Numbered from the stretch's first letter, positions 8,854-18,241 are shown. The stretch: DNA of 64,000 nt from an uncultured Lachnospiraceae bacterium (GCA_947176065.1 CAMWPB010000010.1:18111-82110), one strand, 5' to 3'. Notes: generated by a model from the letters alone, not told the origin. Program-made: numbers and translations.

Positions 8854-10218
8854 ATGATAAATTTATTTGAGGTGGCTGAAACCAATGAAATGATCGCTAA
8901 GGAAAATCTGGACGTGCGCACCATCACATTGGGAATCAGTCTTTTGGACTGTATTGACGGGGATCTGAAAAAGGTAAACGAGCGGGTTTACGGGAAGATA
9001 ACCGAGACGGCGAAGGATCTGGTTAAGACAGGGGAGGCCATTGAGAAGGAGTTTGGCATTCCCATTGTCAATAAGAGAATCTCCGTCACGCCTATGGCAT
9101 TGGTGGGCGGCGCGGCCTGCAGAAGCAGCGAGGATTTTGTGACGCTGGCAAAGACCATGGATCTGGCTGCGCAGGAAGTGGGAGTCAATCTGATCGGCGG
9201 TTATTCTGCGCTTGTGTCGAAGGGGATGACAAAGGCGGACGAGATGCTGATCCGCTCGATCCCACAGGCGCTGCACACCACGGAACGGGTCTGCAGCTCC
9301 GTGAATCTGGGCTCCACCAGGACAGGTATCAATATGGATGCTGTGCGGCTGATGGGAGATATCATCAAGGAGACGGCGGTGATCAGCAGAGAGCAGGACA
9401 GCGCCGACTGCATGAAACTGGTAGTATTCTGCAATGCGCCGGACGACAATCCTTTTATGGCGGGCGCTTTCCACGGTGTGACGGAGGCCGACGCGGTGAT
9501 CAACGTAGGCGTCAGCGGCCCCGGTGTGGTCAAAACAGCCCTGCAGAGAGTACGCGGCGAGAATTTTGAGGTGCTGTGCGAAACCATTAAAAAGACTGCT
9601 TTTAAGGTGACGAGGGTAGGGCAGCTTGTGGCGCAGGAGGCGTCCCGGATGCTGCAGATTCCTTTCGGTATTGTGGATTTATCCCTTGCGCCCACTCCGG
9701 CCATCGGGGACAGCGTGGCGGATATCCTGTGCGAGATCGGTCTGGAGTATGCGGGTGCGCCGGGAACGACGGCGGCGCTTGCACTCTTAAACGATCAGGT
9801 GAAAAAGGGCGGTGTGATGGCATCCTCCTATGTGGGGGGATTGAGCGGCGCGTTCATTCCTGTCAGTGAGGATCAGGGCATGATCGATGCGGTGACGGCG
9901 GGTGCGCTCACCATAGAGAAGCTGGAAGCCATGACCTGTGTCTGCTCTGTGGGGCTTGATATGCTGGCGATACCCGGCGATACGCCGAATACCACGATTG
10001 CGGGAATTATAGCGGATGAAATGGCGATCGGCATGGTGAACCAGAAGACCACGGCGGTGCGCATTATCCCAGCCATCGGTAAAGGCGTGGGAGACAAGGT
10101 GGAGTTTGGCGGATTGTTTGGCTACGCGCCGGTGATGCCGGTGAACGGATTTTCCTGCGAGGCGTTTGTGAACCGTGGGGGAAGGATTCCCGCGCCGATC
10201 CACAGTTTCAAAAACTAG
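8854..10218 (+). CDS. PFL-like UPF0210 (DUF711) protein
   Basis: 454 residues from ATG 8854, preceded by AGGGAG and GAGG. An open frame upstream overlaps the ACT gene, but it has no better start and the family begins at MINLFEV. The UPF0210/DUF711 fold is related to glycyl-radical pyruvate formate-lyase-like barrels, but no glycyl-radical motif was seen. Conserved stretches include [24 protein letters not shown] and [13 protein letters not shown]. The function is unknown. Its steady association with the ACT gene suggests ligand-regulated metabolism. Confidence 0.88.
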   Translation: MINLFEVAETNEMIAKENLDVRTITLGISLLDCIDGDLKKVNERVYGKITETAKDLVKTGEAIEKEFGIPIVNKRISVTPMALVGGAACRSSEDFVTLAKTMDLAAQEVGVNLIGGYSALVSKGMTKADEMLIRSIPQALHTTERVCSSVNLGSTRTGINMDAVRLMGDIIKETAVISREQDSADCMKLVVFCNAPDDNPFMAGAFHGVTEADAVINVGVSGPGVVKTALQRVRGENFEVLCETIKKTAFKVTRVGQLVAQEASRMLQIPFGIVDLSLAPTPAIGDSVADILCEIGLEYAGAPGTTAALALLNDQVKKGGVMASSYVGGLSGAFIPVSEDQGMIDAVTAGALTIEKLEAMTCVCSVGLDMLAIPGDTPNTTIAGIIADEMAIGMVNQKTTAVRIIPAIGKGVGDKVEFGGLFGYAPVMPVNGFSCEAFVNRGGRIPAPIHSFKN

Positions 10219-10248
10219 TTTGGCCAGACCGGACAGGAGTTACGCCGG

Positions 10249-10278
10249 TTGACATGCAGCCGTTTTGCAGATTATAAT
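10249..10278 (+). promoter_or_regulatory. Strong promoter for the ECF transporter operon
   Basis: TTGACA (10249-10254), an 18-base spacer and TATAAT (10273-10278), both hexamers at consensus. The leader is only about 38 bases, so there is no room for a vitamin riboswitch. Confidence 0.85.
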
Positions 10279-10323
10279 AGAAATGGTTTTTTAATAAAAA
10301 TACATATGAGGGAGGTCTCTTTG

Positions 10324-10866
10324 ATGAAAAAGTTATCCGTAAAAAGCGTTGTTGCCATTGGCATCGGTGCGGCCCTGTTTTTTGTTCTTGGTAAGGTGGC
10401 GATTCCTTCGCCTGTGCCGAACACGAACATCAGCCTGCAGTATGCGGTGGAGGCGGTGTTCGCTACACTGTTCGGTCCCATTGCAGGCGTTGTCATCGGT
10501 TTTATCGGCCACACGCTGATTGACGCTACGAGCTACGGTCCGTGGTGGAGCTGGATCATTGCTTCCGCTTTCGTAGGTCTGGTGATCGGCCTTGCTACCA
10601 TGAAGATGAACGTGGAAGAAGGGATTGACAGCAAGAAGCTGATCCGCTTTAATGTGGCGCAGGTCATCGCCCATGTTCTGGCATGGGGACTGGTAGCACC
10701 CGTTCTGGACATCCTGATCTACGCGGAGCCGGTTGAGAAGCTGTTCGCACAGGGGCTTATGGCGGCGGTGTCGAATATCATTACCACCGGCGTAGTGGGA
10801 ACCCTGCTGTTACTCGGCTATGCGAAGACCGTGGTGAAGAAGGGTTCTTTGGAGAAAGAGGACTAA
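10324..10866 (+). CDS. ECF transporter S component (UPF0397 family)
   Basis: Membrane substrate-binding subunit of an energy-coupling-factor importer. 180 residues from ATG 10324, with GGAGG at 10311-10315; TTG 10321 is also possible. Hydrophobic helices are clear, with the family pattern NTNISLQYAVEAV, FGPIAGVVIGFIGH and SYGPWWSWIIAS. UPF0397 proteins are usually annotated as riboflavin-type or unknown S components; the substrate cannot be read from the sequence. The ATPase and T-component genes follow, after a terminator-like hairpin. Confidence 0.9.
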   Translation: MKKLSVKSVVAIGIGAALFFVLGKVAIPSPVPNTNISLQYAVEAVFATLFGPIAGVVIGFIGHTLIDATSYGPWWSWIIASAFVGLVIGLATMKMNVEEGIDSKKLIRFNVAQVIAHVLAWGLVAPVLDILIYAEPVEKLFAQGLMAAVSNIITTGVVGTLLLLGYAKTVVKKGSLEKED

Positions 10867-10879
10867 GAGGAACAATAAG

Positions 10880-10916
10880 ACAGATTCGGGGGAACCATCT
10901 CTCGAATCTGTTTTTT
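10880..10916 (+). terminator. Intra-operon terminator or attenuator
   Basis: Perfect 9-bp stem ACAGATTCG / CGAATCTGT, a 14-base loop and a T6 tract. It lies between the S component and the ATPase genes, with no obvious promoter after it, so it probably sets a higher level of S component than of the energizing module. Confidence 0.8.
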
Positions 10917-10917
10917 A

Positions 10918-10940
10918 CGCGTATCAGCAGAGTCAGAAGC
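10918..10940 (+). repeat. Terminator-linked repeat, copy 1
   Basis: A 23-base sequence beginning CGCGTATCAGCAGAGTC, identical to 61906-61928 and related to the left end of the palindromic unit at 63814. In all three places it starts one or two bases after the terminator T-run. Confidence 0.75.
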
Positions 10941-10976
10941 TGGCAGAGACAGAAGAACACGATAAGGAGAAACCAC

Positions 10977-12698
10977 ATGGCGGAGCCTATCATTTCTTTT
11001 AAGGATTACGGATTTCAATATATGGCGCAGGCCAGTCCCACCCTCTATCACATCAATCTGGATATCTATCCGGGAGAGAAGGTGTTGATTGCGGGTGCCT
11101 CCGGCAGCGGTAAGAGTACCGTCGGGAGCTGCATGAACGGCTTGATCCCCTATGCCTATCCCGGGGAGAGCACGGGAACCCTTCTTGTGGGCGGGAAAGA
11201 CCCGGCAAAGGAGAGTATTTTTGATTTGAGCCAGATTGTAGGCACGGTTTTACAGGATACCGACGGACAGTTTATCGGACTGACGGTGGGGGAGGACATT
11301 GCCTTTGCACTGGAAAATGACTGTGTGCCGCAGAGCGAGATGCAGGAGACGGTGCAGGAGGTGGCAAAGTTAGTGGACATTGACCACCATCTGGAGTATG
11401 CGCCCCATGAGTTGTCCGGCGGACAGAAGCAGCGGGTCAGTCTGGCGGGCGTTATGGTGGAGAAGGTGCAGGCGCTCCTCTTTGACGAGCCGTTGGCGAA
11501 CCTGGATCCGGCAGCAGGCCGGGCGACTATCGAGCTGATCGACCGCATACAGGAGCGCACCGGGGCGGCGGTGATTATCATTGAGCACCGTCTGGAGGAT
11601 GTGCTCTGGCGCAGGGTAGACCGTATTGTACTCATGGACGAGGGCAGGATCGTGGCGGATCTGCCGACGAGGGATTTTCTCACAGGGGAGATGCTGCTTA
11701 AGCACGGTATCCGGGAGCCGCTGTATCTGACGGCTCTGCGCTACGCAGGCGTACCCATCACGAAGGAGATCGAGCCTCAGCATGCGGGAAGTCTGCGGCT
11801 TTCCGAAAAAAATAAGGAACAGGTGCGCCTCTGGTTTCAGGGGAACAAAAGCCACGGGGGAGCGGAGGAGGAGAAACGGGAGCTTCTCCGCGTGGAGAAC
11901 CTGAGTTTCGGTTATACGCCGGAAGTACAGAACTTGAGAAATGTCAGTTTTTCCGTCAGGGAAGGCGAGATGGTCAGCATTGTCGGAAAAAATGGTGCGG
12001 GCAAGAGCACGCTGGCCAAGCTGATCTGTGGTTTTGAAAAACCAACGACGGGCAGAATCTGTCTTTCCGGCAGGGATATTTCGGGCGACACCATCAAGGA
12101 GCGGGCACAGAGGATCGGTTATGTGATGCAGAATCCCAATCAGATGATCTCCAAGCCCCTGATCTGGGACGAGGTGGAGATGGCGCTTCTGGCGGGAAAC
12201 ATGAGTGCGGAGGAGCGTAAGGAGCGGGTGGAAGAAACCCTGAAAATCTGCGGGCTGTATCCTTTCCGCAAATGGCCGGTGTCGGCGCTCTCTTTCGGGC
12301 AGAAAAAGCGGGTGACGATTGCGGGTATTCTGGTGCAGCGGCCGCAGATGATTATTCTGGATGAGCCGACGGCTGGACAGGATTATCACCACTACACGGA
12401 GATTATGGAATTTTTGAAGGGGCTTAACGCGCAGGGCTTTACCATTGTGATGATTACCCATGACATGCATCTGATGCTGGAGTATACGCCGAGAGCCATT
12501 GTATTTTGTGAGGGGGAGCTTCTAGCGGACACCACGGCGGCGCATGTGCTCAATGACCCCGATCTGGTGGGACGGGCGAATTTAAAAGAGACAAGTCTTT
12601 ATACGTTGAGCATGGCATGCGGCATAGAAGAGCCGCAGGAATTTACGAAACGGTTTATCGCCTATGAGGAGGCGCACAGGAAAACGCAGGAGGGGTGA
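10977..12698 (+). CDS. ECF transporter ATPase with two fused ABC domains
   Basis: 573 residues holding both nucleotide-binding domains of the energizing module in one chain. Domain 1 has Walker A GASGSGKSTV (about 39-48), signature LSGGQKQRVS and Walker B ALLFDEP. Domain 2 has Walker A GKNGAGKSTLA (about 338), signature-like LSFGQKKRVT (FG instead of GG) and Walker B MIILDEP. YkoD-type fusions of this kind pair with dedicated S and T subunits, in contrast to separate EcfA1/EcfA2. AAGGAGA precedes the ATG. One base separates its stop from the T-component start. Confidence 0.93.
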   Translation: MAEPIISFKDYGFQYMAQASPTLYHINLDIYPGEKVLIAGASGSGKSTVGSCMNGLIPYAYPGESTGTLLVGGKDPAKESIFDLSQIVGTVLQDTDGQFIGLTVGEDIAFALENDCVPQSEMQETVQEVAKLVDIDHHLEYAPHELSGGQKQRVSLAGVMVEKVQALLFDEPLANLDPAAGRATIELIDRIQERTGAAVIIIEHRLEDVLWRRVDRIVLMDEGRIVADLPTRDFLTGEMLLKHGIREPLYLTALRYAGVPITKEIEPQHAGSLRLSEKNKEQVRLWFQGNKSHGGAEEEKRELLRVENLSFGYTPEVQNLRNVSFSVREGEMVSIVGKNGAGKSTLAKLICGFEKPTTGRICLSGRDISGDTIKERAQRIGYVMQNPNQMISKPLIWDEVEMALLAGNMSAEERKERVEETLKICGLYPFRKWPVSALSFGQKKRVTIAGILVQRPQMIILDEPTAGQDYHHYTEIMEFLKGLNAQGFTIVMITHDMHLMLEYTPRAIVFCEGELLADTTAAHVLNDPDLVGRANLKETSLYTLSMACGIEEPQEFTKRFIAYEEAHRKTQEG

Positions 12699-12699
12699 G

Positions 12700-13533
12700 A
12701 TGGCAAGGGTAGCGATTCTGAACTATATCAAAAGGCCGAGTCCGGTTCACAGGCTGACGGGAACCACGAAGCTGATCTTTTTCATCGCCTGGAGCGTGGC
12801 CTCCATGGTAACGTTTGACACCCGGATACTTGTCTGTATGCTTGTGATCAGTGCGGTGATTTTCAAAATCAGCCAGATCAGGATCAGGGATATCAGCGTG
12901 GTATTGGGGTTGGCGGCAGTCTTTCTTCTGCTCAATAATATTTTCATTTATCTGTTTACGCCGGAGTACGGGGTGGAACTTTATGAAAGCAGGACGCTGC
13001 TCTTTTCCGGCATTGGGAGATATACGGTCACGGCGCAGCAGTTGTTCTATCATCTGAATGTCACGCTTAAGGTGATCTGTGTGGTGCCGGTTGCCCTGCT
13101 CTTTATCGCCTGTACAGATCCCAGTGAGTTCGCGGCTTCCTTAGCCCGGATCGGGGTGAGTTACCGGGCGGGCTATGCGGTGAGTCTGGCGCTCCGCTAT
13201 ATCCCGGATGTACAGCGGGAGTACACGAATATCAGTCAGGCCCAGCAGGCCAGAGGCATTGACCTCTCCGGCAAGGATAAGCTTTTTACCAGACTGAAAA
13301 ATTCGGTGGCGATTCTGCTGCCCCTTGTGTTGTCCAGTCTTAACCGCATTGAGACGGTGAGCAACGCCATGGAGCTGCGGGGCTTCGGCAAGGAGAAGAA
13401 GCGGACGTGGTATACGCAGCGCAGGCTGGAGCCGGGAGACTGGCTTGCAATCGGTTTTGCGGTGGTGATTTTGGCGGTCGACCTGACAGTGACTTTCTGG
13501 GATGGGAGCCGGTATTATAATCCGTTTCTGTAA
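12700..13533 (+). CDS. ECF transporter T component (EcfT-like)
   Basis: Transmembrane scaffold that couples ATP hydrolysis to movement of the S component. 277 residues from ATG 12700, with SD AGGAGGGG inside the end of the ATPase gene and a TGA-G-ATG junction. Several hydrophobic helices are seen, plus the cytoplasmic coupling segments with Ala-Arg-Gly motifs: QAQQARGIDLSG (about 179-190) and AMELRGFGKEKK (about 224-235). Together with the upstream genes this gives a complete dedicated ECF importer. Confidence 0.92.
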   Translation: MARVAILNYIKRPSPVHRLTGTTKLIFFIAWSVASMVTFDTRILVCMLVISAVIFKISQIRIRDISVVLGLAAVFLLLNNIFIYLFTPEYGVELYESRTLLFSGIGRYTVTAQQLFYHLNVTLKVICVVPVALLFIACTDPSEFAASLARIGVSYRAGYAVSLALRYIPDVQREYTNISQAQQARGIDLSGKDKLFTRLKNSVAILLPLVLSSLNRIETVSNAMELRGFGKEKKRTWYTQRRLEPGDWLAIGFAVVILAVDLTVTFWDGSRYYNPFL

Positions 13534-13584
13534 GTGCGTATTTGCGAGTTTATTTGTAGAAGGGGAGAATATTTGGAGGTAAGG

Positions 13585-14493
13585 ATGAAACTTCTGGTGA
13601 TCGGCGGCAGCTATTTTTACGGCAGGGTTTTTGTGATGGAGGCGGCAAAGGCGCATGAGATTACCGTGTGGAACCGGGGCACTTACTCTATGGAGGCGTT
13701 CGGCGTCAGACAGATTCGGGCGGACAGACATGAGCGGCCCGCGGCCTGCGGTGAGGATTATGATGCGGTCATTGATTTCTGTGCCTATGCGCCCGGGGAT
13801 GTGCGTGACACCGTTCACCATGTTTCGGGAAAGATCGGACAGTATATTCTTATCAGCACGGTGGATGTGTACGAAAGGGATGCCTCCGTCGTGAAAAAGG
13901 AGGATACGCCCTTTGAGGAACGGCCCATTGCCGGGGAAGCGGGCGCCTACATTGCGGGCAAAATTGCAGTGGAAAAGGAGCTGGCAGAGGTTTGCGGCGA
14001 AAAGGACATTCCTTATACGGTGCTGCGTCCGGCGATACTCTACGGACCATATAATTATGCGCCCAGAGAATCGGCTTACATCGGCATGCTTCTCACAAAC
14101 CATGCGCTGCCGCGGTTTACGGACGCACAGGGACGGTTTCAGTTCGTCTACGTGAAGGATGCGGCGCAGGCGGTTCTTGCATGTCTGGGAAAGGAAGAGA
14201 CCTACGGACAGTCCTACAATCTGTGTCAGGATCAGATCCTTACTTACGAAAGCTTTTTCGAGGCATTAAAGAAGGCGGCGCAGCCGGAGGATCTGGAAGG
14301 ACTGGCGGAGGTGCCGCTCACGGTGGAGCAGGCCGTGTCTCAGGGCGTGCCCGTACCTTTTCCGGCCACGGCGGCGGAGACCCATCTGTGCGACAACACA
14401 AAGGGAAAGGCGGAGCTTGGGCTTTCCTACACGGATTTTGAGGAAGGGATGCAAAGAACCTACAAGGCTTTCCGAAATGTGTATATGCAGTAA
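13585..14493 (+). CDS. NAD-dependent epimerase/dehydratase-like protein
   Basis: 302 residues from ATG 13585, with GGAGG at 13575-13579. The Rossmann start is LLVIGGSYFYGRVF and a YxxxK-type catalytic pair is seen in YIAGKIAVEK, with PAILYGPYNY following, as in extended short-chain dehydrogenases acting on nucleotide sugars. The glycine motif is irregular (GGSYFYG rather than GxxGxxG). Substrate unknown. It lies 51 bases after ecfT and 38 bases before feoA, but is not obviously related in function to either. Confidence 0.8.
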   Translation: MKLLVIGGSYFYGRVFVMEAAKAHEITVWNRGTYSMEAFGVRQIRADRHERPAACGEDYDAVIDFCAYAPGDVRDTVHHVSGKIGQYILISTVDVYERDASVVKKEDTPFEERPIAGEAGAYIAGKIAVEKELAEVCGEKDIPYTVLRPAILYGPYNYAPRESAYIGMLLTNHALPRFTDAQGRFQFVYVKDAAQAVLACLGKEETYGQSYNLCQDQILTYESFFEALKKAAQPEDLEGLAEVPLTVEQAVSQGVPVPFPATAAETHLCDNTKGKAELGLSYTDFEEGMQRTYKAFRNVYMQ

Positions 14494-14531
14494 AAGGATT
14501 TCTTTTGTAACGTAAAAGGAGCGTGGAACGG

Positions 14532-14765
14532 ATGACATTGGATCAGGTCGCGGTGGGAGCGGAAGTAAAAATTGTAACGGTGGGCGGCGAGGGACAGCTT
14601 CGCGTCAGGCTTCTCGATATGGGGCTGATACCACGGACGGTAGTCAGGGTGCAGAAGGTGGCGCCCATGGGCGATCCGATCGAGATTCACCTGCGGGGGT
14701 ATGAGCTGACCATCCGCAAGGAGGATGCGGCGAGGATCGAAGTACAATGCGAGAAGAACTTCTAA
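14532..14765 (+). CDS. feoA: Ferrous iron transport accessory protein FeoA
   Basis: A 77-residue SH3-like FeoA protein that assists FeoB. The family pattern is seen in LRVRLLDMGLIPRTVVRVQKVAPMG, here with PIEIHLRGYELTIRKEDA after it. ATG 14532 has AAAAGGAG ten bases upstream; the in-frame GTG at 14523 is too close to that site. The last codons and the stop lie inside a 99-nt structured repeat, so the final residues EKNF appear to be contributed by the element. Confidence 0.93.
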   Translation: MTLDQVAVGAEVKIVTVGGEGQLRVRLLDMGLIPRTVVRVQKVAPMGDPIEIHLRGYELTIRKEDAARIEVQCEKNF

Positions 14766-14847
14766 AGCTCGGCAGCAGAGGCTGCCTCGCCAAGAAGTGC
14801 TAAATCTCGCATGGGAGAATGCCTGAAATGAGGCATTCTCCGCATGG
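14749..14847 (+). repeat. 99-nt structured intergenic element, copy A
   Basis: Two-domain foldback. The first hairpin has outer arms GCGAG / CTCGC, a middle AGAACTTCT / AGAAGTGCT and a top GGCAGC / GCTGCC. The second hairpin is GGAGAATGCCT / AGGCATTCTCC, followed by GCATGG. A clearly related 99-nt copy lies at 47978-48076. It overlaps the last codons of feoA and fills most of the gap to feoB. Confidence 0.85.
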
Positions 14848-14881
14848 TTAGCGATTTTTGAGGATAAAGAGGGCAGACGGC

Positions 14882-16891
14882 ATGATATATGCATTGGCAG
14901 GCAATCAGAACAGTGGAAAAACTACATTGTTTAACCAACTCACAGGCTCCAACCAGCATGTGGGCAATTTTCCCGGCGTGACGGTGGATTCCAAGATGGG
15001 GGAGATCCGCGGCGAAAAGGGAAATGCGGTGGTGGATCTGCCGGGCATTTACTCGATCAGACCTTACACGAATGAGGAGATCGTGACCCGCAGTTTTATT
15101 CTGCAGGAGAAGCCGGACGGCATTATCAACATTGTGGACGCCACTAATATCGAGAGAAATCTTTATCTCACGCTCCAGCTTCTGGAGCTGCATATTCCCA
15201 TGGTGGTCGCGCTCAACATGATGGATGAGGTGCGGGGCAATGGCGGTACCATTGATATCGGAAAGATGGAGGAGTCGCTGGGGGTACCCGTGGTGGCCAT
15301 CAGCGCGGCGAAAAACGAGGGTATTGAAGACCTGATCAGGGCCATTAGGGAGGTGGCTTCCCGGCGCATTTATCCGAAGGTAACGGATTTTTGTGAAAAG
15401 GGGCCGGTGCACCGCTGTATCCATGCGGTCAGTCATCAGGTGGAGGATCATGCGGAGCGGATCGGCATGTCGCCCCGCTTTGCCGCGACTAAGATCGTGG
15501 AGGGGGATGCGGAGATCATAGACAGGCTGGCGTTGTCAGAAAATGAGCTGGATCTGATGGAGCACAGCATCGTGGAGATGGAGCAGGACAGCGGAATGGA
15601 CAGAAACGCTGCGCTGGCCGCCATGCGCTATGATTTTATTGAGAGGATCTGCGGGCAGGCGGTAATCAAGTGCAGGGAGAGCAGGGAGCATGTGAGGAGC
15701 ATGAAAATCGACAGTGTGCTCACCCACAAGTATTTTGCAATTCCTGCGTTTTTGCTGATTATGATGGTGGTATTTTATCTGACCTTCGGGCTGATCGGCA
15801 GTTTTTTGAGCGACCTTCTAAGCCTTGGCATAGACGCGCTGTCCGGCGTGACAGAGCGGGCGCTGACCGATTACGGCATCAACCCGGTGGTGAAGAGTCT
15901 GGTGATCGACGGTATCTTTACGGGCGTGGGAAGTGTGCTGAGTTTTCTGCCCATTATCGTGATTCTGTTTTTCTTTTTATCCATTCTGGAGGATTCGGGC
16001 TATATGGCGCGGATTGCCTTTGTGATGGACAGACCTCTTAGAAAGATCGGTCTTTCGGGAAAAAGTTTTGTATCCATGCTGATCGGTTTTGGGTGCAGCG
16101 TGCCGGCAGTCATGTCCACGAGGACGCTTTCCTCTGACCGGGATAAGAAAATGACGATCATGCTCATTCCCTTTATCAGCTGTTCGGCAAAGATTCCGAT
16201 TTATGCGCTGTTTGCGGCGGCGTTTTTTGAAAGAAAAGCGGCATTTGTGATGATGGGACTTTATGTGTTCGGCATTCTGGTGGGGCTTTTGTGTGCGTTG
16301 CTTTTAAAGAACTCGGTGTTTCGTGGAAGCTCCATGCCTTTTATGATGGAACTGCCGAATTACCGTTTTCCCTCCGCCAAAAGCGTATTGCTTCTGATGT
16401 GGGACAAGGCGAAGGATTTCGTGCAGCGCGCCTTTACGATTATCTTTGTGGCAACGCTGGTGATCTGGTTTTTACAGACCTTTGACACCAGACTCAACGT
16501 GGTGACGGATTCCGGGGAGAGTCTGCTGGCCATGATCGGAAAGCTGATCGCGCCGCTCTTTGTCCCGCTTGGATTTGGCGACTGGCGGGCGGCGACCGCG
16601 CTGATCGGCGGCTTTACGGCGAAGGAGGCGGTGGTGAGCACGCTGGGCGTTCTGACCGGTTCCACCATGGCCAATTTAAGCGAGACGCTGGGGCGGATTT
16701 TCACCCCTGTTTCGGCGGTGAGTTTTCTGGTGTTTACCCTGCTCTATACGCCCTGTGTGGCGGCGGTGGCCACGATTAAGCGTGAGCTTGGCTCCGCCCT
16801 GAAAACGCTTGGCGTGGTCTGTATGCAGTGTACCGTGGCGTGGATTATGTCCTGTGTGGTATATCAGATTCTGCGGCTTGCGGGGGTGTGA
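14882..16891 (+). CDS. feoB: Ferrous iron transporter FeoB
   Basis: Inner-membrane Fe(II) importer with a cytosolic GTPase domain. 669 residues from ATG 14882 (MIYALAGNQNSG); a TTG eight codons upstream is less likely. G-protein motifs: G1 GNQNSGKTTLF (about 7-17), G3 DLPG (about 52), G4 NMMDE and G5 SAAKNEG. Then come a helical spacer and the membrane half with two gate-type repeats (SVLSFLPIIVILFFFLSILEDSGYMAR region and the TAKEAVVSTLG region). feoA lies upstream in the same direction, separated by the 99-nt element. No convincing Fur box was seen. Confidence 0.96.
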   Translation: MIYALAGNQNSGKTTLFNQLTGSNQHVGNFPGVTVDSKMGEIRGEKGNAVVDLPGIYSIRPYTNEEIVTRSFILQEKPDGIINIVDATNIERNLYLTLQLLELHIPMVVALNMMDEVRGNGGTIDIGKMEESLGVPVVAISAAKNEGIEDLIRAIREVASRRIYPKVTDFCEKGPVHRCIHAVSHQVEDHAERIGMSPRFAATKIVEGDAEIIDRLALSENELDLMEHSIVEMEQDSGMDRNAALAAMRYDFIERICGQAVIKCRESREHVRSMKIDSVLTHKYFAIPAFLLIMMVVFYLTFGLIGSFLSDLLSLGIDALSGVTERALTDYGINPVVKSLVIDGIFTGVGSVLSFLPIIVILFFFLSILEDSGYMARIAFVMDRPLRKIGLSGKSFVSMLIGFGCSVPAVMSTRTLSSDRDKKMTIMLIPFISCSAKIPIYALFAAAFFERKAAFVMMGLYVFGILVGLLCALLLKNSVFRGSSMPFMMELPNYRFPSAKSVLLLMWDKAKDFVQRAFTIIFVATLVIWFLQTFDTRLNVVTDSGESLLAMIGKLIAPLFVPLGFGDWRAATALIGGFTAKEAVVSTLGVLTGSTMANLSETLGRIFTPVSAVSFLVFTLLYTPCVAAVATIKRELGSALKTLGVVCMQCTVAWIMSCVVYQILRLAGV

Positions 16892-16907
16892 TCGGATGAG
16901 CGTGCGG

Positions 16908-16935
16908 TTGGATCAATACACTTTTATTGTAATAT
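16908..16935 (+). promoter_or_regulatory. Putative promoter for the Sel1-repeat gene
   Basis: TTGGAT (16908-16913), a 16-base spacer and TAATAT (16930-16935). Non-consensus but well placed. Confidence 0.5.
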
Positions 16936-16968
16936 TCGGATAAGTCATACAGAGGAAGGAGCCCGATT

Positions 16969-18165
16969 GTGAACGAATTTATGCAGGAATATCGAACCCT
17001 TTTGGCGGACAATTCCGCAAAGGCGGAAAAACAACTTTATAAACGGGCGAAAAAAGGAGGCTTGATAGCGCTGTCAGCTTTAAACGAATATTATGAGAAA
17101 TGCGTAACAGAAGCAAAAACACCTAAAGAAGCGTCCAAAATCCGGCAGAAAGCACTAAAAGCGGCACTGCTTGGTGCCGCACAAAACAGCCCGTACTGGC
17201 TCATATGGGTGGGAGAAATGTACCGTTTTGGTGTGGGAACGGAGAAAAATGAGAAAAAGGCGTTTTCCTATTATGAGAAAGCGGCGGATCTTGATGACGT
17301 GGATGGCATAGTTAAGGTCGGACGTGCCTATCTGAATGGAATGGGCGTTCCGACAGATTATCAGAAATCTTTGTGCTTTTTTGAAAAGGCAGCAGAACAG
17401 GATAATCCGGAAGCGATGATTCTGGCCGCCTATCAGTATGAAAACGGAAAAGGTGTGAATGCCGATTATGAGAAGACGTTGGAATGGCTGGGGCGGGCGG
17501 AGTGTAGCTGCAAGCTGCGGCTGGAAGGGGAATTGTCGGAAAAGGACAGAGAATATTATGAATCGCTGTTACAGGATGTGGATAATAAAAGAAGACATTG
17601 TGAATCCGTTACCTGTGTGGAGTTGATCGGGAAAGAAGACTGCCCGATGGAACGGCGGCAAAAAGCATTTTCGCAGCTTTTGGAGCTTGCGCATGAAAAG
17701 TGCGACTCCCGCGCACAGGTTAGCATGGGAATCCTATATGAAGAAGGTAAATTCGTCGGACAGGATGAGCGGAAGGCATTGGAATATTATCTTATGGCGG
17801 CCGGAAACGGCTCAACCGGAGCGATGAATAATATCGGCAATTTTTATCTGCATGGAAAAGGCGTTGCAAAAGACTACGACAAAGCATTCGAATGGTATCA
17901 GAAAGCGACCGAACTGTCGGGAAATGCGGCGGCGGAATGCTCTCTTGGGATGTGTTATCAGTACGGGTATGGAACAGAAATTGATTATGAGAAAGCACGC
18001 TGTTTTTATGCGTTGTCCGCAAAACAGGGACTCGGACTTGCATATTACCGGATGGGGCTTCTATATGAACAGGGACTTGGTGTGACGAAGGATATTCGGA
18101 TTGCAAAACAGTATTTTGGAGAGGCATTGCATCGGGGATGTCGGGAAGCGGCGTTGAAATTGTGA
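16969..18165 (+). CDS. Sel1-repeat (TPR-like) protein
   Basis: 398 residues with about seven Sel1-like repeats of the pattern A-xx-Y-xx-G-x-GV-xx-D-x-x-KA-xx-Y-x-KAA, for example YRFGVGTEKNEKKAFSYYEK, YLNGMGVPTDYQKSLCFF and YLHGKGVAKDYDKAFEWY. No signal peptide or membrane segment is seen, so it is probably a cytosolic protein-protein interaction scaffold. The GTG start at 16969 has AAGGAG seven bases upstream. It is more AT-rich than feoB and has its own likely promoter. The partner is unknown. Confidence 0.88.
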   Translation: MNEFMQEYRTLLADNSAKAEKQLYKRAKKGGLIALSALNEYYEKCVTEAKTPKEASKIRQKALKAALLGAAQNSPYWLIWVGEMYRFGVGTEKNEKKAFSYYEKAADLDDVDGIVKVGRAYLNGMGVPTDYQKSLCFFEKAAEQDNPEAMILAAYQYENGKGVNADYEKTLEWLGRAECSCKLRLEGELSEKDREYYESLLQDVDNKRRHCESVTCVELIGKEDCPMERRQKAFSQLLELAHEKCDSRAQVSMGILYEEGKFVGQDERKALEYYLMAAGNGSTGAMNNIGNFYLHGKGVAKDYDKAFEWYQKATELSGNAAAECSLGMCYQYGYGTEIDYEKARCFYALSAKQGLGLAYYRMGLLYEQGLGVTKDIRIAKQYFGEALHRGCREAALKL

Positions 18166-18202
18166 TAACCAACAGCAGGCTCTTTTTGCTTTGATAAAAT
18201 GC

Positions 18203-18231
18203 TTGCTTTTTAGAGCACAAAGTAGTACGAT
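18203..18231 (+). promoter_or_regulatory. Promoter for the GH13 operon
   Basis: TTGCTT (18203-18208), a 17-base spacer and TACGAT (18226-18231), immediately upstream of a 12-bp operator-like palindrome. Confidence 0.6.
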
Positions 18232-18241
18232 AGGAACAAAG

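Noticed and set aside
11370..12470. 366-codon minus-strand frame opposite the ECF ATPase
   Set aside because: Shadow of a strongly conserved ABC ATPase; composition rich in Arg/His/Leu is typical of antisense frames in GC-rich genes.
14494..14531. Fur box before feoA
   Set aside because: Only 38 bases are available and no 19-bp dyad resembling a Fur site was seen.
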